A DNA stretch of 64,000 nucleotides from XYD12-FULL-36-8 sp964391015 (GTDB lineage: Bacteria; Bacteroidota; Ignavibacteria; Ignavibacteriales; Ignavibacteriaceae): assembly GCA_964391015.1 (NCBI GenBank), contig CAYMKU010000001.1, forward strand, positions 124,001-188,000. The letters run 5' to 3'. Position numbers and translations under genes: made by a program. Below, one piece after another: positions 1 through 8,809 of this stretch. Below the pieces are notes generated by a model. That model did no database searches, was not told where the DNA came from, and saw only the letters and a program-made list of their open reading frames with translations. The first letter of the stretch is position 1. Each line of letters starts with the position of its first letter.

Positions 1-1225
1 ATTTATCTTCCGTTACTTCACCAATAATTCGCACAGCTAAACCAGGTCCAGGGAACGGATGTCTTTCAATAAAATCTGTGGGAATTTTTAAGCTTTGTCC
101 AACACGCCTCACTTCATCTTTGAATAATTCTTTAAATGGTTCGATAAGTTTCAAATGCATTTTTTCAGGAAGCCCGCCAACATTGTGATGAGTTTTTATA
201 GTTGCAGAAGCACCTTTTACCGATATGGATTCAATTACATCCGGATACAAAGTCCCTTGCACAAGAAACTTTACGCCCGGAATTTTTTTTGCTTCTGATT
301 CGAAAATTTCAATAAAGGTATTGCCTATGATTTTTCTTTTCTGTTCTGGTTCAACAACACCTTTAAGTTTTGATAAAAACATTTTTGCAGCATTTACATG
401 AATAAGCGGGATATGGAATTTATCTCTAAATAATTTTTCTACTTCCTCGCTTTCATTTTTTCTCATCAATCCGTTATCAATGTGAATACATATAAGCTGA
501 TCTCCAATTGCTTTTTCAACTAAAATAGCCGCCACTGTTGAATCAACTCCTCCACTTAAAGCACAAATTACTTTTGACTCTCCAACAGTGAATTTTATTT
601 TAGCAATACTTCCTTCAATAAAATTTTGGGATGTCCAATTGCCTTTCGCTTTACAGATGTTGAACAGAAAGTTTTTAATTATTTTTTCCCCTTCTTCAGT
701 GTGAGCAACTTCAGGATGGAACTGAACACCAAATATCTTCCGATCAGCATTTTCTATTGCACAAATAGGAGAATGATGCGATGTCCCGATGACATTAAAA
801 CCACTTGGTAAATTAGTGATGTAATCTCCATGACTCATCCAAATAGTTGAGTCATTTTTTACATCGAGAAAAAGTTCGGAATTTCCTTCAATGCTCAATT
901 CAGTTTTACCATACTCGCGGTTCTTAGCAAATTCGACACTGCCACCTAAGTTTTTACAGATCAACTGAAGTCCATAACATATTCCCAAAACAGGCTTGTT
1001 TAAAGCGAAAGCATCTTTGTTCAATTCGGGTGAGTCGGCATCATAAACACTCATAGGTCCGCCAGAAAGAATGATAGCGATAGGATTTATTTTTTTAATT
1101 TCTTCGATGCTAATTGTGTGCGAGTGAATTTCACAATAAACATTAGCTTCTCTCACTCTTCTTGCAATAAGCTGAGTGTATTGTGAACCAAAATCTATAA
1201 TAAGAATTGTTTCGCGAATAAACAT
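1..1225 (-). CDS. guaA: GMP synthase (glutamine-hydrolysing), C-terminus cut by window edge
   Basis: Converts XMP to GMP with ATP and glutamine in the cytoplasm, the last step of guanine nucleotide synthesis. The frame is open from the ATG at 1225 to the window edge (about 408 of roughly 510 residues). An N-terminal class I glutamine amidotransferase domain is recognisable from the start IDFGSQYTQLIARRVRE, the SGGP loop and the nucleophile motif GICYGLQ. The ATP-pyrophosphatase domain shows the PP-loop SGGVDST. The last visible residues, RHPFPGPGLAVRIIGEVTED, are the conserved GuaA dimerisation-domain motif. It follows gcvH on the same strand with an 82-base gap, so it may share the efp-accBC-gcvH transcript. 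Only the 3' end is missing; nothing in the visible part looks damaged. Confidence 0.97.
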   Translation of the reverse strand, partial: MFIRETILIIDFGSQYTQLIARRVREANVYCEIHSHTISIEEIKKINPIAIILSGGPMSVYDADSPELNKDAFALNKPVLGICYGLQLICKNLGGSVEFAKNREYGKTELSIEGNSELFLDVKNDSTIWMSHGDYITNLPSGFNVIGTSHHSPICAIENADRKIFGVQFHPEVAHTEEGEKIIKNFLFNICKAKGNWTSQNFIEGSIAKIKFTVGESKVICALSGGVDSTVAAILVEKAIGDQLICIHIDNGLMRKNESEEVEKLFRDKFHIPLIHVNAAKMFLSKLKGVVEPEQKRKIIGNTFIEIFESEAKKIPGVKFLVQGTLYPDVIESISVKGASATIKTHHNVGGLPEKMHLKLIEPFKELFKDEVRRVGQSLKIPTDFIERHPFPGPGLAVRIIGEVTEDK

Positions 1226-1307
1226 CTAAAATTAAATTGGACGAATGAACACTGAGAAGCGGTTTAAGCAACCCACAATTCAATCTGCGAGGTGCTTTGT
1301 AAAATAC

Positions 1308-1688
1308 TTACTTGCCAAGCATTTGGCTGTAAGCTTTACTATCAAGTAAATCCTTTAATTCAGTTAAGTCATGAACCTCAACCTTTACCATCCATCCTGT
1401 CCCGTATGGGTCAGAATTAATAATTTCAGGAGAATTGGCAAGTGCTGAATTTATTTCTACAACCTTTCCGTTGCATGGGGCATACATATCGCTAACCGTT
1501 TTTACAGCTTCAATAGTCCCAAATGACTGTCCCTTTTTGATTTCCTTTATGTTAGGATCTATATCAACAAATACCACATCACCTAATTCACCCTGAGCAT
1601 AATCAGTAATTCCGATTGTACCGATTTTACCTTCAATTAAAATCCATTCATGATCTTTTGTATAATGTAGATTATCTGGAACTTTCAT
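1308..1688 (-). CDS. gcvH: Glycine cleavage system H protein
   Basis: Lipoyl carrier of the glycine cleavage complex, shuttling the aminomethyl group between the P, T and L proteins. The 126-residue length is normal. The start MKVPDNLHYTKDHEW is typical, and Lys63 in the motif GTIEAVKTVSDMYAP is the expected lipoylation site. Its ATG overlaps the accC stop by four bases (ATGA), which implies translational coupling. No gcvP, gcvT or lipoate ligase gene is in the window, so gcvH sits apart from its usual partners and beside biotin-carboxylase genes. That placement is unusual, but the sequence is an ordinary GcvH. Confidence 0.95.
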   Translation of the reverse strand: MKVPDNLHYTKDHEWILIEGKIGTIGITDYAQGELGDVVFVDIDPNIKEIKKGQSFGTIEAVKTVSDMYAPCNGKVVEINSALANSPEIINSDPYGTGWMVKVEVHDLTELKDLLDSKAYSQMLGK

Positions 1689-3040
1689 TTTTCTTCCTCA
1701 ATATTTTTAAAGTTAAAGTTTTCTAAAAAGTGTGTATCAAAATTACCATTTAAAAATCTTTCATCTTGCAATACCTGCTCATGAAAAGGAATGGTGGTTT
1801 TTATCCCCTCGATAGTAAACTCTTCAAGAGCACGTTTACCTCTGCATATCGCATCATTTCTATCTTTGCCCCACACAATTAATTTTGCAATCAATGAGTC
1901 ATAATATGGTGGAATTGTATATGATTGATAGACATGAGAATCAACTCGAACGCCAAACCCTCCTGGAAAATGGAGCGATTGAATTTTTCCTGGTGAAGGT
2001 CTAAATCCATTTGCAGGATCTTCGGCATTAATACGGAATTCGATAGTGTGTCCAACAGGTTTCTGCGGAAGTGTTTCAACTCTTTCGCCAGCAGCAACAA
2101 GTATTTGCTGTTTAACAAGATCAACCTGATAAACTAATTCGGTTACAGGATGTTCAACCTGAATTCTCGTGTTCATTTCCATGAAATAAAAATTTTTATG
2201 TTTGTCAAGCAAAAATTCAATCGTACCTGCACCCTCATAACTAACTGCTTTGGCACCAAGAATTGCCGCATCACCCATTTTATTTCTAAGCAACTTATCT
2301 AAGGCAGGAGAGGGCGATTCTTCAATCAGTTTTTGATGACGACGCTGAACAGAGCAATCACGTTCGCCATAATGATAGGCATTGCCAAATGTATCACCCA
2401 TAACCTGGATTTCAACATGCCGTGGGTTTTCTATATACTTTTCCAAATAAACATCAGGATTACCAAATGCAGATTCAGCTTCTGTACGAGCCATTTGATA
2501 AGCGTTATCGAATTCATCTGCCTCTCTAACAATTCTCATCCCCTTTCCTCCACCACCAGCAGATGCCTTTATAATTACTGGATAACCTATACTTTTTGAC
2601 AACTCTTTGCCCTCGCCAAGACTTTTAAGGACCCCATCGCTTCCAGGAATGACAGGAACTCCATTTTTACGCATCGTATCTTTAGCAAACGATTTGTCCC
2701 CCATTGCTTTTATCATTTCGGGTGAAGGTCCAATAAATTTAATATTGGATTCCACACATATTTCTGAGAAATCAGCATTTTCTGCAAGGAAACCATATCC
2801 AGGATGAATTGCATCAGCACCTGTGATTTGTGCAGCCGAAATGATAAGTGGAATTTTTAAATAACTATCCTTGCTTGGGGCGGGGCCAATACAGACAGCT
2901 TCATCAGCAAAAGTAACATGCAATGAATCTCTATCGGCTTCTGAGTATACTGCAACCGTTTTGATGCCGAGTTCTTTGCATGTTCGTATTATTCTTAATG
3001 CAATCTCACCACGGTTTGCAATCAAAACTTTATTAAACAA
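1685..3040 (-). CDS. accC: Acetyl-CoA carboxylase, biotin carboxylase subunit
   Basis: Carboxylates the biotin on AccB using ATP and bicarbonate, the first half-reaction of fatty-acid synthesis. At 451 residues it has the full family length. Visible features are the N-terminal motif KVLIANRGEIALRIIRT, the glycine-rich ATP-grasp loop KASAGGGGKGMRI (about residues 159-170), the catalytic stretch MEMNTRIQVEHPVTE and the C-terminal biotin-carboxylase domain. The start codon is TTG at 3040, preceded by AAGAGG at a suitable distance; no upstream ATG fits better. It lies 24 bases after accB and overlaps gcvH by four bases. Pyruvate or propionyl-CoA carboxylase subunits look similar, but the accB neighbour and single-domain length favour AccC. 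Confidence 0.95.
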   Translation of the reverse strand: MFNKVLIANRGEIALRIIRTCKELGIKTVAVYSEADRDSLHVTFADEAVCIGPAPSKDSYLKIPLIISAAQITGADAIHPGYGFLAENADFSEICVESNIKFIGPSPEMIKAMGDKSFAKDTMRKNGVPVIPGSDGVLKSLGEGKELSKSIGYPVIIKASAGGGGKGMRIVREADEFDNAYQMARTEAESAFGNPDVYLEKYIENPRHVEIQVMGDTFGNAYHYGERDCSVQRRHQKLIEESPSPALDKLLRNKMGDAAILGAKAVSYEGAGTIEFLLDKHKNFYFMEMNTRIQVEHPVTELVYQVDLVKQQILVAAGERVETLPQKPVGHTIEFRINAEDPANGFRPSPGKIQSLHFPGGFGVRVDSHVYQSYTIPPYYDSLIAKLIVWGKDRNDAICRGKRALEEFTIEGIKTTIPFHEQVLQDERFLNGNFDTHFLENFNFKNIEEEK

Positions 3041-3064
3041 TTTTTCCTCTTAACGTATCGGAGG

Positions 3065-3529
3065 TTAATTCGGCTGAATCAAAAACAATGGCTGATTAAA
3101 TTCTACTGGTTTACCATTGTCCACAAGAATTTTTACTATTCTGCCATCAATATCAGACTCAATTTCATTCATCAGCTTCATTGCTTCAACTATGCAAAGG
3201 ACTGAACCTTTGGTTACAATATCTCCCACTTGAACGTAAGGATCAGCATCTGGAGCTGGTGCACGATAGAAAGTGCCAACTATTGGCGACCGAATTTCAT
3301 GTCGTGTTTCAGCTTTTTCTTCAGAAGATTTTTCCTTTCCAGAAGTGCTTGTTTCAACTTCCTCATCAGCAAATGCGGGCGGCAAAACTACATGTGGTTT
3401 AGATCCACCATGAAAGCCGCGAACCTTTTTAGCAATTTTAACTTTAAATCCCTCTTCTTCAACCTCTAAATCGGTAATATCGCTTGTATTAACAATTTTT
3501 ACTAATTTTTTTATAAGATTTAAATCCAT
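3065..3529 (-). CDS. accB: Acetyl-CoA carboxylase biotin carboxyl carrier protein
   Basis: Carries the carboxylated biotin between AccC and the carboxyltransferase AccAD. The 154-residue protein has an N-terminal helical segment (MDLNLIKKLVKIVNTSDITD), a flexible acidic linker rich in Glu, Ser and Lys (about 45-75), and a C-terminal biotinyl domain. The biotinylation motif VEAMKLMNEIE places the modified lysine at 118. A good ribosome-binding site (AAAGGA) precedes the ATG. It sits 14 bases downstream of efp, an efp-accB-accC order that is widely conserved in bacteria. AccA and AccD are not in the window. Confidence 0.95.
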   Translation of the reverse strand: MDLNLIKKLVKIVNTSDITDLEVEEEGFKVKIAKKVRGFHGGSKPHVVLPPAFADEEVETSTSGKEKSSEEKAETRHEIRSPIVGTFYRAPAPDADPYVQVGDIVTKGSVLCIVEAMKLMNEIESDIDGRIVKILVDNGKPVEFNQPLFLIQPN

Positions 3530-3543
3530 AGCTATTCCTTTAA

Positions 3544-4107
3544 TTAGGATTTTACTCTTTCTACATACGCACCGGTTCTCGTGTCAACTCTAAGCAGATC
3601 ACCTTCATTTATGAAAAGAGGAACATTAATGCTTGCACCTGTTTCCAGTTTTGCCGGTTTATTTGCTCCAGTTGCTGTATCTCCTCTAAAACCAGGTTCT
3701 GTTTGTGTAACTTTCAAATAAACAAAAATTGGAATATCAACACTAATAATTTCATCTTTATCAAAAAGCATTTCAATCTCTTCGCTTTCCTTCAAATAAT
3801 CAACCCCGTCTCCAAAAAGATTTTTAGGAACATTAATTTGTTCATATGTTTCGTTATCCATGCAGACGAGGAAATCACCTTCGCGATAAAGATATTGGAA
3901 TTTTTTTCGTTCAACTCGAACAATTTCAATTCCTTCACCAGAGCGGAAAGTATTATCTAAAACTTTTCCTGTTCTCAAACTTTTAAGTGTGGTTCTTACA
4001 AAAGCACCGCCTTTGCCTGGTTTTACATGCTGAAATTCTACTATTGTGAATAGATCGTTTTTAAATTTAATTATTAAGCCGTTTCTGAAATCCGAAGTAT
4101 CTGCCAT
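3544..4107 (-). CDS. efp: Translation elongation factor P
   Basis: Relieves ribosome stalling at polyproline stretches by binding next to the peptidyl-tRNA. At 187 residues it has the standard three-domain length. The N-terminal KOW-like domain contains the loop KPGKGGAFVRT, with Lys32 at the tip that is modified in many bacteria. The C-terminal OB domains end with the conserved GDLLRVDTRTGAYVERV. The ATG is preceded by AAAGGA. As the first gene of the efp-accB-accC-gcvH run, its promoter should lie in 4108-4320. Which lysine- or arginine-modification route is used cannot be told from this window. Confidence 0.97.
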   Translation of the reverse strand: MADTSDFRNGLIIKFKNDLFTIVEFQHVKPGKGGAFVRTTLKSLRTGKVLDNTFRSGEGIEIVRVERKKFQYLYREGDFLVCMDNETYEQINVPKNLFGDGVDYLKESEEIEMLFDKDEIISVDIPIFVYLKVTQTEPGFRGDTATGANKPAKLETGASINVPLFINEGDLLRVDTRTGAYVERVKS

Positions 4108-4320
4108 TTGTCCTTTTAGTTTATTATTGGTGCGAAAAAATATCCATAGATACCTTGAAAGTCAAGAAATGAGATTTTAATAATTTTGAACGAAAATTGA
4201 TGAAAACAAGTAAGTTTTCACCAGTTTTTAATGAAAAGTTATGTGATTTGATAAATCTTTGTAAAAAGTATTTTAAATTTCAAATCCATTGTTGAATTGT
4301 AGGGTGAAATTGTACGTTTT

Positions 4321-4357
4321 TAAAAAGGACAAGCCGGCATTAGCACCGGCTTGTCCT
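4321..4357 (-). terminator. Rho-independent terminator after the T9SS multihaem gene
   Basis: A perfect 12-bp stem (AGGACAAGCCGG at 4326-4337 and CCGGCTTGTCCT at 4346-4357) with an 8-base loop is followed on the minus strand by a short T-run at 4321-4326. It lies 25 bases past the stop of the gene ending at 4382 and separates it from efp. Confidence 0.85.
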
Positions 4358-4381
4358 GGGATGTTCTATGAAATAGAAATA

Positions 4382-7300
4382 TTACTTGATGAGAACCATA
4401 CGTTTAGTTTCAGTAAAATTACCAACTTTAATGTGATAGAAATAAACACCACTTGCTAAGCTAGTAGCATTGAATTGAACTTTATAATAACCAGCTTCTT
4501 GGACTTCGTTAACCAAAGTATAAACTTCCTTTCCAATCATATCATATACCTTCAATTCAACTTTACCTTTTTGGGCAAGTTGATAATTAATCATAGTACT
4601 CGGATTAAATGGATTAGGATAGTTCTGACTCAATGCATATTCTGAAGGCTGAACAGTTACTTCTACTTCTTTAGAATAAGTAGCAGTACCATCGAAATCA
4701 ATTTGCTTTAGACGATAGTAATAATTTCCAATTTTATTTTCAGTTACACTGTATTGATAGGAGTTTGTTTGCGCAGAATTACCTTTACCCGTAACAAATC
4801 CAACTGTTTGGAAATCTTTACCATTTCTTTTTTGAACTTCAAAACCTTTGTTGTTTGTTTCAGTGGCTGTCTGCCATTTTAATGAAACAACATTTTTAGA
4901 AACCTCTGCACTAAATGAATTTAATTCAACTGGTACAGTTTCTGGTGAATAAATCAACTTATAAACACCAATATCAACTCCCTGACGAGCATGTTCGCTT
5001 CCGACTTCATCAAAGCGAGCGATTGTGAAATCATTACCATTCACTAAATCAGCTACAAAGTCATCCGTATTGTTTGTATTTAGTTTTCGGGCAATTTCAA
5101 GTGTCCAAATGCCTGTTCCTGCATTGAATAACCCTTTTGCAATTACATCACCACGACTGCCAATAATTGGTGGCGTTACGGTGTCATTCTGAACCCAACC
5201 TGGAATTTTATCCCCAGCTACCCAACCTGAATTAACAAACGGAACAGATGACGACTGGAACAACCATGACCCTTGGTTAGCTGCAGGGGTGGTTCCCATT
5301 AAGGTGGGGAATAATCCTGTTACATTGTCGGTACCAAAAGATCCGGATGTAACTGCATCATTTTGTCTACCTGATGTATTCCAATATTGATCATCAAGGT
5401 AAGTTATCGGATTAGTTCTTTGTGCTTTCCAGTGCCAGACATCCATTTGTCCATTGTTTGTTGCATGTGTTGTCTTTTCATTATGACAAGTTCTACCACA
5501 AGCAGCTCCAAAATTATCGTTCATCTTCCAAACTAAAGATAATCTATCTTCATCACCGCTTTGAGTCCATGTTGTTCCATCATAAGACCATCTTTTCCTT
5601 AATGCACTATTGGAAGGTGCAATAACGCCAGTTGGGTATTCCCTATGCCCATCTAACCAGGAAGCGTATGTATATAATATTGAATCGTTATATAAGAATT
5701 TAACCGTTATACCTGAAACTGTTGTTATAGAATTGACAAGATTCCATCTACTATCAGGTACACCATCAATAATTATTGGCACATCAGTTTTTTTAGCTGT
5801 AACAGTACCACCTATATACTTAGCTGCTAAACCAGCATGAGTCTCCATAGGATTTTTAAATACACCAAGTCCACCACCAGCATGGCAATTTGCAGTAGCA
5901 CATGACATACCAGTTGAGGCGTACAATGGAATTGCAGTTTGATGTGTATTTGATAAATTCGGAACTTTAACGTGGCATGATTGACAAACTGCATTTGCAT
6001 CATTAGTGAAAGTATTTGCAGATGAATTTAAATGACATGGATCGCACGAGCCAAATTGCCCTGTGTAGGTATTGCTTTTAAAGTGTCTGACATGTACAAT
6101 TTTGTACATTTGCTGATTGAAGTTATCAGTATGGCAAGGTGCACAATCTTCATAACCTTTAGAACCATGATGCTTAGTTGGTCCATTTAGTCCATGACAA
6201 GTTGCACACGATTGTCCAGCTATATTTGATGCCATGATAATAGGATCAACAGTTGTAGTTCCAACTTGAATATCTTTTCTAGCAGCTAATTCGGTCGTTG
6301 CCCCAAAAATTCTTTTTGCTGAGATATAAACAGTATAAGTTCCGGTTCCAAACTTTGTTAATGAATCCGCTGGAATTATAATTTTAATCGGATTAGTGAA
6401 AGCCGTACCAGCTGGCATGCCGCTCCAAGCTGCCGCAGGATATGTCTGAACAACGTAATTGTTAACTACGTTTTGAAGGCCACTCACACGCATATAATCT
6501 CTTTTAGGTCCGCTTAGAAGAACTTCAACTTTCTGAATTCCTAAAGCTAATGCTTGTGTCTGCCAATCAAGAACAACACCGCTGTCACTTTTCAATACGA
6601 TATTTGCTTTTATTGTATCACCAGCATTAAAGTAGCCCGTACCTGGAACGTTTGTAACATCAACAGTCGGTACTAAACCGAGAACCGTTGCTGATGGAAA
6701 ATCAATATTGATTGCCTCGGTAAAGAACACACCCGAAACATTTCGCCACTTAAATCTTAAGCTGTCCATTCCCGCAACAACTGGAAATCCCAAAGAATTT
6801 AAACCATTTTTAAGTTGAATTTTAAATGATGCTTCACCTGAAGTAAGATAGTTAGGGTATGTTTGGAGTGTATCGTTTCTATAACCGGTAGCTACATATT
6901 TCAACTCATATACACCTTCGGTAAAATCTTTAGAACCAACGCCTTGAAAATTCAAAGTCTTGACTAAAGAATCTCCGCCCGCTTTTACAGCATATACATC
7001 AACATAATATGCCAATGTGGTATCCATCCACCCAACATTAGTTGCACCGCCCGATAATGTCCATTTGCCAGTTTTCCATTCGCATTTCGGTTTTCGTTCA
7101 GCGATAGACACTCTAACTGAATCCGGAGTGATAATCGTCCTTGTCCAGGTTGTATCAAAAGTAACCCCTGTCCAATTCAAAGTTTTAAAAGGAGAATCTC
7201 CATTGGGGTCTGTAAACCATTTAAACGCCTGCCATGGAAATGGTGCGTTTCCACTCTCAGGTATTTTCCAATTACCTTTAAGTTCAAGCTCTTTAATGTA

Positions 7301-7477
7301 AACAGAATCATTCTCAACAACAGCAATAGTACCGGGATTTCTGAGTGTGCCTACGTTATGAAGATTCTCAATTTTGACCGTAAGTGCTGTTAGTGTGGTG
7401 ATGTCTGCATGAAGTATATACATAACTGCTAAAGACGTAAATGCAGTAATGAGAAGAAGTAAAAATCTTTTAGTCAT
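4382..7477 (-). CDS. Secreted multihaem protein with EB_dh-like haem domain and T9SS sorting domain
   Basis: A 1,031-residue exported protein, probably a cell-surface electron carrier or haem-containing redox protein; its substrate is unknown. In order it has an N-terminal signal segment (about 1-25), about 400 residues of beta-rich Ig-like sequence, a cluster of four CxxCH motifs (CATCH, CAPCH, CDPCH, CQSCH), a CX4CH motif (CATANCH) and a CX3CH motif (CGRTCH). The last is followed closely by MDVWHWKA, as in cytochrome/ethylbenzene-dehydrogenase gamma-type haem domains, and that domain appears to run to about residue 850. A fibronectin-like segment follows, then a C-terminal type A T9SS domain beginning ALSQNYPNPFNPSTMINY and ending RMVLIK. 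The start ATG has a strong AGGAGG site. A terminator follows the gene, so it is probably transcribed alone. Confidence 0.85.
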   Translation of the reverse strand: MTKRFLLLLITAFTSLAVMYILHADITTLTALTVKIENLHNVGTLRNPGTIAVVENDSVYIKELELKGNWKIPESGNAPFPWQAFKWFTDPNGDSPFKTLNWTGVTFDTTWTRTIITPDSVRVSIAERKPKCEWKTGKWTLSGGATNVGWMDTTLAYYVDVYAVKAGGDSLVKTLNFQGVGSKDFTEGVYELKYVATGYRNDTLQTYPNYLTSGEASFKIQLKNGLNSLGFPVVAGMDSLRFKWRNVSGVFFTEAINIDFPSATVLGLVPTVDVTNVPGTGYFNAGDTIKANIVLKSDSGVVLDWQTQALALGIQKVEVLLSGPKRDYMRVSGLQNVVNNYVVQTYPAAAWSGMPAGTAFTNPIKIIIPADSLTKFGTGTYTVYISAKRIFGATTELAARKDIQVGTTTVDPIIMASNIAGQSCATCHGLNGPTKHHGSKGYEDCAPCHTDNFNQQMYKIVHVRHFKSNTYTGQFGSCDPCHLNSSANTFTNDANAVCQSCHVKVPNLSNTHQTAIPLYASTGMSCATANCHAGGGLGVFKNPMETHAGLAAKYIGGTVTAKKTDVPIIIDGVPDSRWNLVNSITTVSGITVKFLYNDSILYTYASWLDGHREYPTGVIAPSNSALRKRWSYDGTTWTQSGDEDRLSLVWKMNDNFGAACGRTCHNEKTTHATNNGQMDVWHWKAQRTNPITYLDDQYWNTSGRQNDAVTSGSFGTDNVTGLFPTLMGTTPAANQGSWLFQSSSVPFVNSGWVAGDKIPGWVQNDTVTPPIIGSRGDVIAKGLFNAGTGIWTLEIARKLNTNNTDDFVADLVNGNDFTIARFDEVGSEHARQGVDIGVYKLIYSPETVPVELNSFSAEVSKNVVSLKWQTATETNNKGFEVQKRNGKDFQTVGFVTGKGNSAQTNSYQYSVTENKIGNYYYRLKQIDFDGTATYSKEVEVTVQPSEYALSQNYPNPFNPSTMINYQLAQKGKVELKVYDMIGKEVYTLVNEVQEAGYYKVQFNATSLASGVYFYHIKVGNFTETKRMVLIK

Positions 7478-7769
7478 AATGCCTCCTATTTTTGGTTTAT
7501 GAAAAGATTTTAAATATAGTTTTGGCTAGTTAAACCTAAAATCGTCAGTGCTATAACAATAATAATACCAAAAGCAAATACTTAACAATTAAAGATTATT
7601 GATGAAAAAAAAAAAATACAAAAATTGAGAAGGGTATTATTAAAGATGAGAAAAATATGGCGTAACAATCATCACCTTTTGCAAAATATTAACTGTTGCT
7701 ACACCAGAATTATAAGACACCTAAATCAAAGATATATCATTGTTTCAGATAGATGGTATCTCGATAAAA

Positions 7770-8792
7770 TTAAAACCTCACTCCCAGCGATATATACTGT
7801 ACACTTTTCAACAGGCCAAAGTCCTGATAAGCATAATCTAATCTTACTTTGAAAGCGTTAAGGATTCTATAGTTAATTCCTGCCCCGAGCGTAAATCCCT
7901 GTTCACCATCTTGTTCAAACAATGATTTATAGCCACCACGAATGAAGAATGTTTCATTCCATGTATATTCTAACCCAGCATTAATATATTCGGAATTATC
8001 ATTAGGATGAATTGCATCTGCTGCAAGTGTTAATCTATTTTCTGAAGTTTTAATTGCATCGACTGCAATACCAATTCTAAAAAGCAGCGGAAGTTCGAAC
8101 TCTTCCATTTGCAAATCAGTATTAATTAAATTACCATCGCCTGCACCAACCGTAGTTGTTTGAATTATATCTCTACCTTCCATTTTCATTTTTGGTCCAA
8201 AGTTAGAAATACTCGCACCCAATCTAAATTCATTTAAAAATGGAATTACATATTGAGTTCCAACATCAATGGCGAAACTTTTTGCAGATTCATTCCAAAT
8301 GTGTTCTCCAATATATTTTGCATTAAAACCGATTGAAAATTCATCTGTCAGATTTCGAGCAAAGGAAAGACCTATAACAATAGACCCAGCAGAAAATAAC
8401 TCTCCTGTTCCTTCGGGCTGTTCCAATGTTCGAACCGGCATATCATCCATTGACAAGATAGAGATGAAAGCGCCAAGAGTTCCTAAATCGGACACATTGA
8501 GTGCAAACCCTGCATAATCCATTTTAACATCTAAAATCCAATCAACATGATTGAATGATGCTTCCTGCGAATTTATTCGAGAAAGTCCCGAAGGATTCCA
8601 GTACATGGCATTAATATCATCTGCAGAAGCTGTATATGCACCGCCCATTCCAATTGCTCTTGAACCAACACCTATTTTAAGAAATTGTGCGGCGGTTGTT
8701 CCCGTTTTGTTTAATGAACTGCCTGTCTGAGAATTAGCATCAACGATAAACACTATAAAAAAACAAACAAATATTTTTGTTATAAGTGACAT
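7770..8792 (-). CDS. PorV/PorQ-like outer-membrane beta-barrel protein
   Basis: About 340 residues with a signal peptide ending near DANSQ, then the family's N-terminal motif AAQFLKIGVGSRAIGMGGAY followed by NAMYWNPSGLSRI, and a barrel ending in a C-terminal aromatic residue (SLGVRF). Proteins of this family (PorV, PorQ, UPF0164) are outer-membrane barrels; PorV shuttles T9SS cargo to the attachment machinery. I chose the ATG at 8792 because AAGGAGG lies eight bases upstream of it. The longer frame from 8813 would put that site inside the coding sequence and add seven residues ahead of the signal peptide. It is the last gene of a run with the large sorted protein and TonB receptor, which suggests a role in handling that surface protein. 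Confidence 0.85.
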   Translation of the reverse strand: MSLITKIFVCFFIVFIVDANSQTGSSLNKTGTTAAQFLKIGVGSRAIGMGGAYTASADDINAMYWNPSGLSRINSQEASFNHVDWILDVKMDYAGFALNVSDLGTLGAFISILSMDDMPVRTLEQPEGTGELFSAGSIVIGLSFARNLTDEFSIGFNAKYIGEHIWNESAKSFAIDVGTQYVIPFLNEFRLGASISNFGPKMKMEGRDIIQTTTVGAGDGNLINTDLQMEEFELPLLFRIGIAVDAIKTSENRLTLAADAIHPNDNSEYINAGLEYTWNETFFIRGGYKSLFEQDGEQGFTLGAGINYRILNAFKVRLDYAYQDFGLLKSVQYISLGVRF

Positions 8793-8809
8793 TATAATTT
8801 CCTCCTTCA

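Noticed and set aside
626..811. 61-codon plus-strand frame
   Set aside because: Antisense to guaA, with no ribosome-binding site and no recognisable product.
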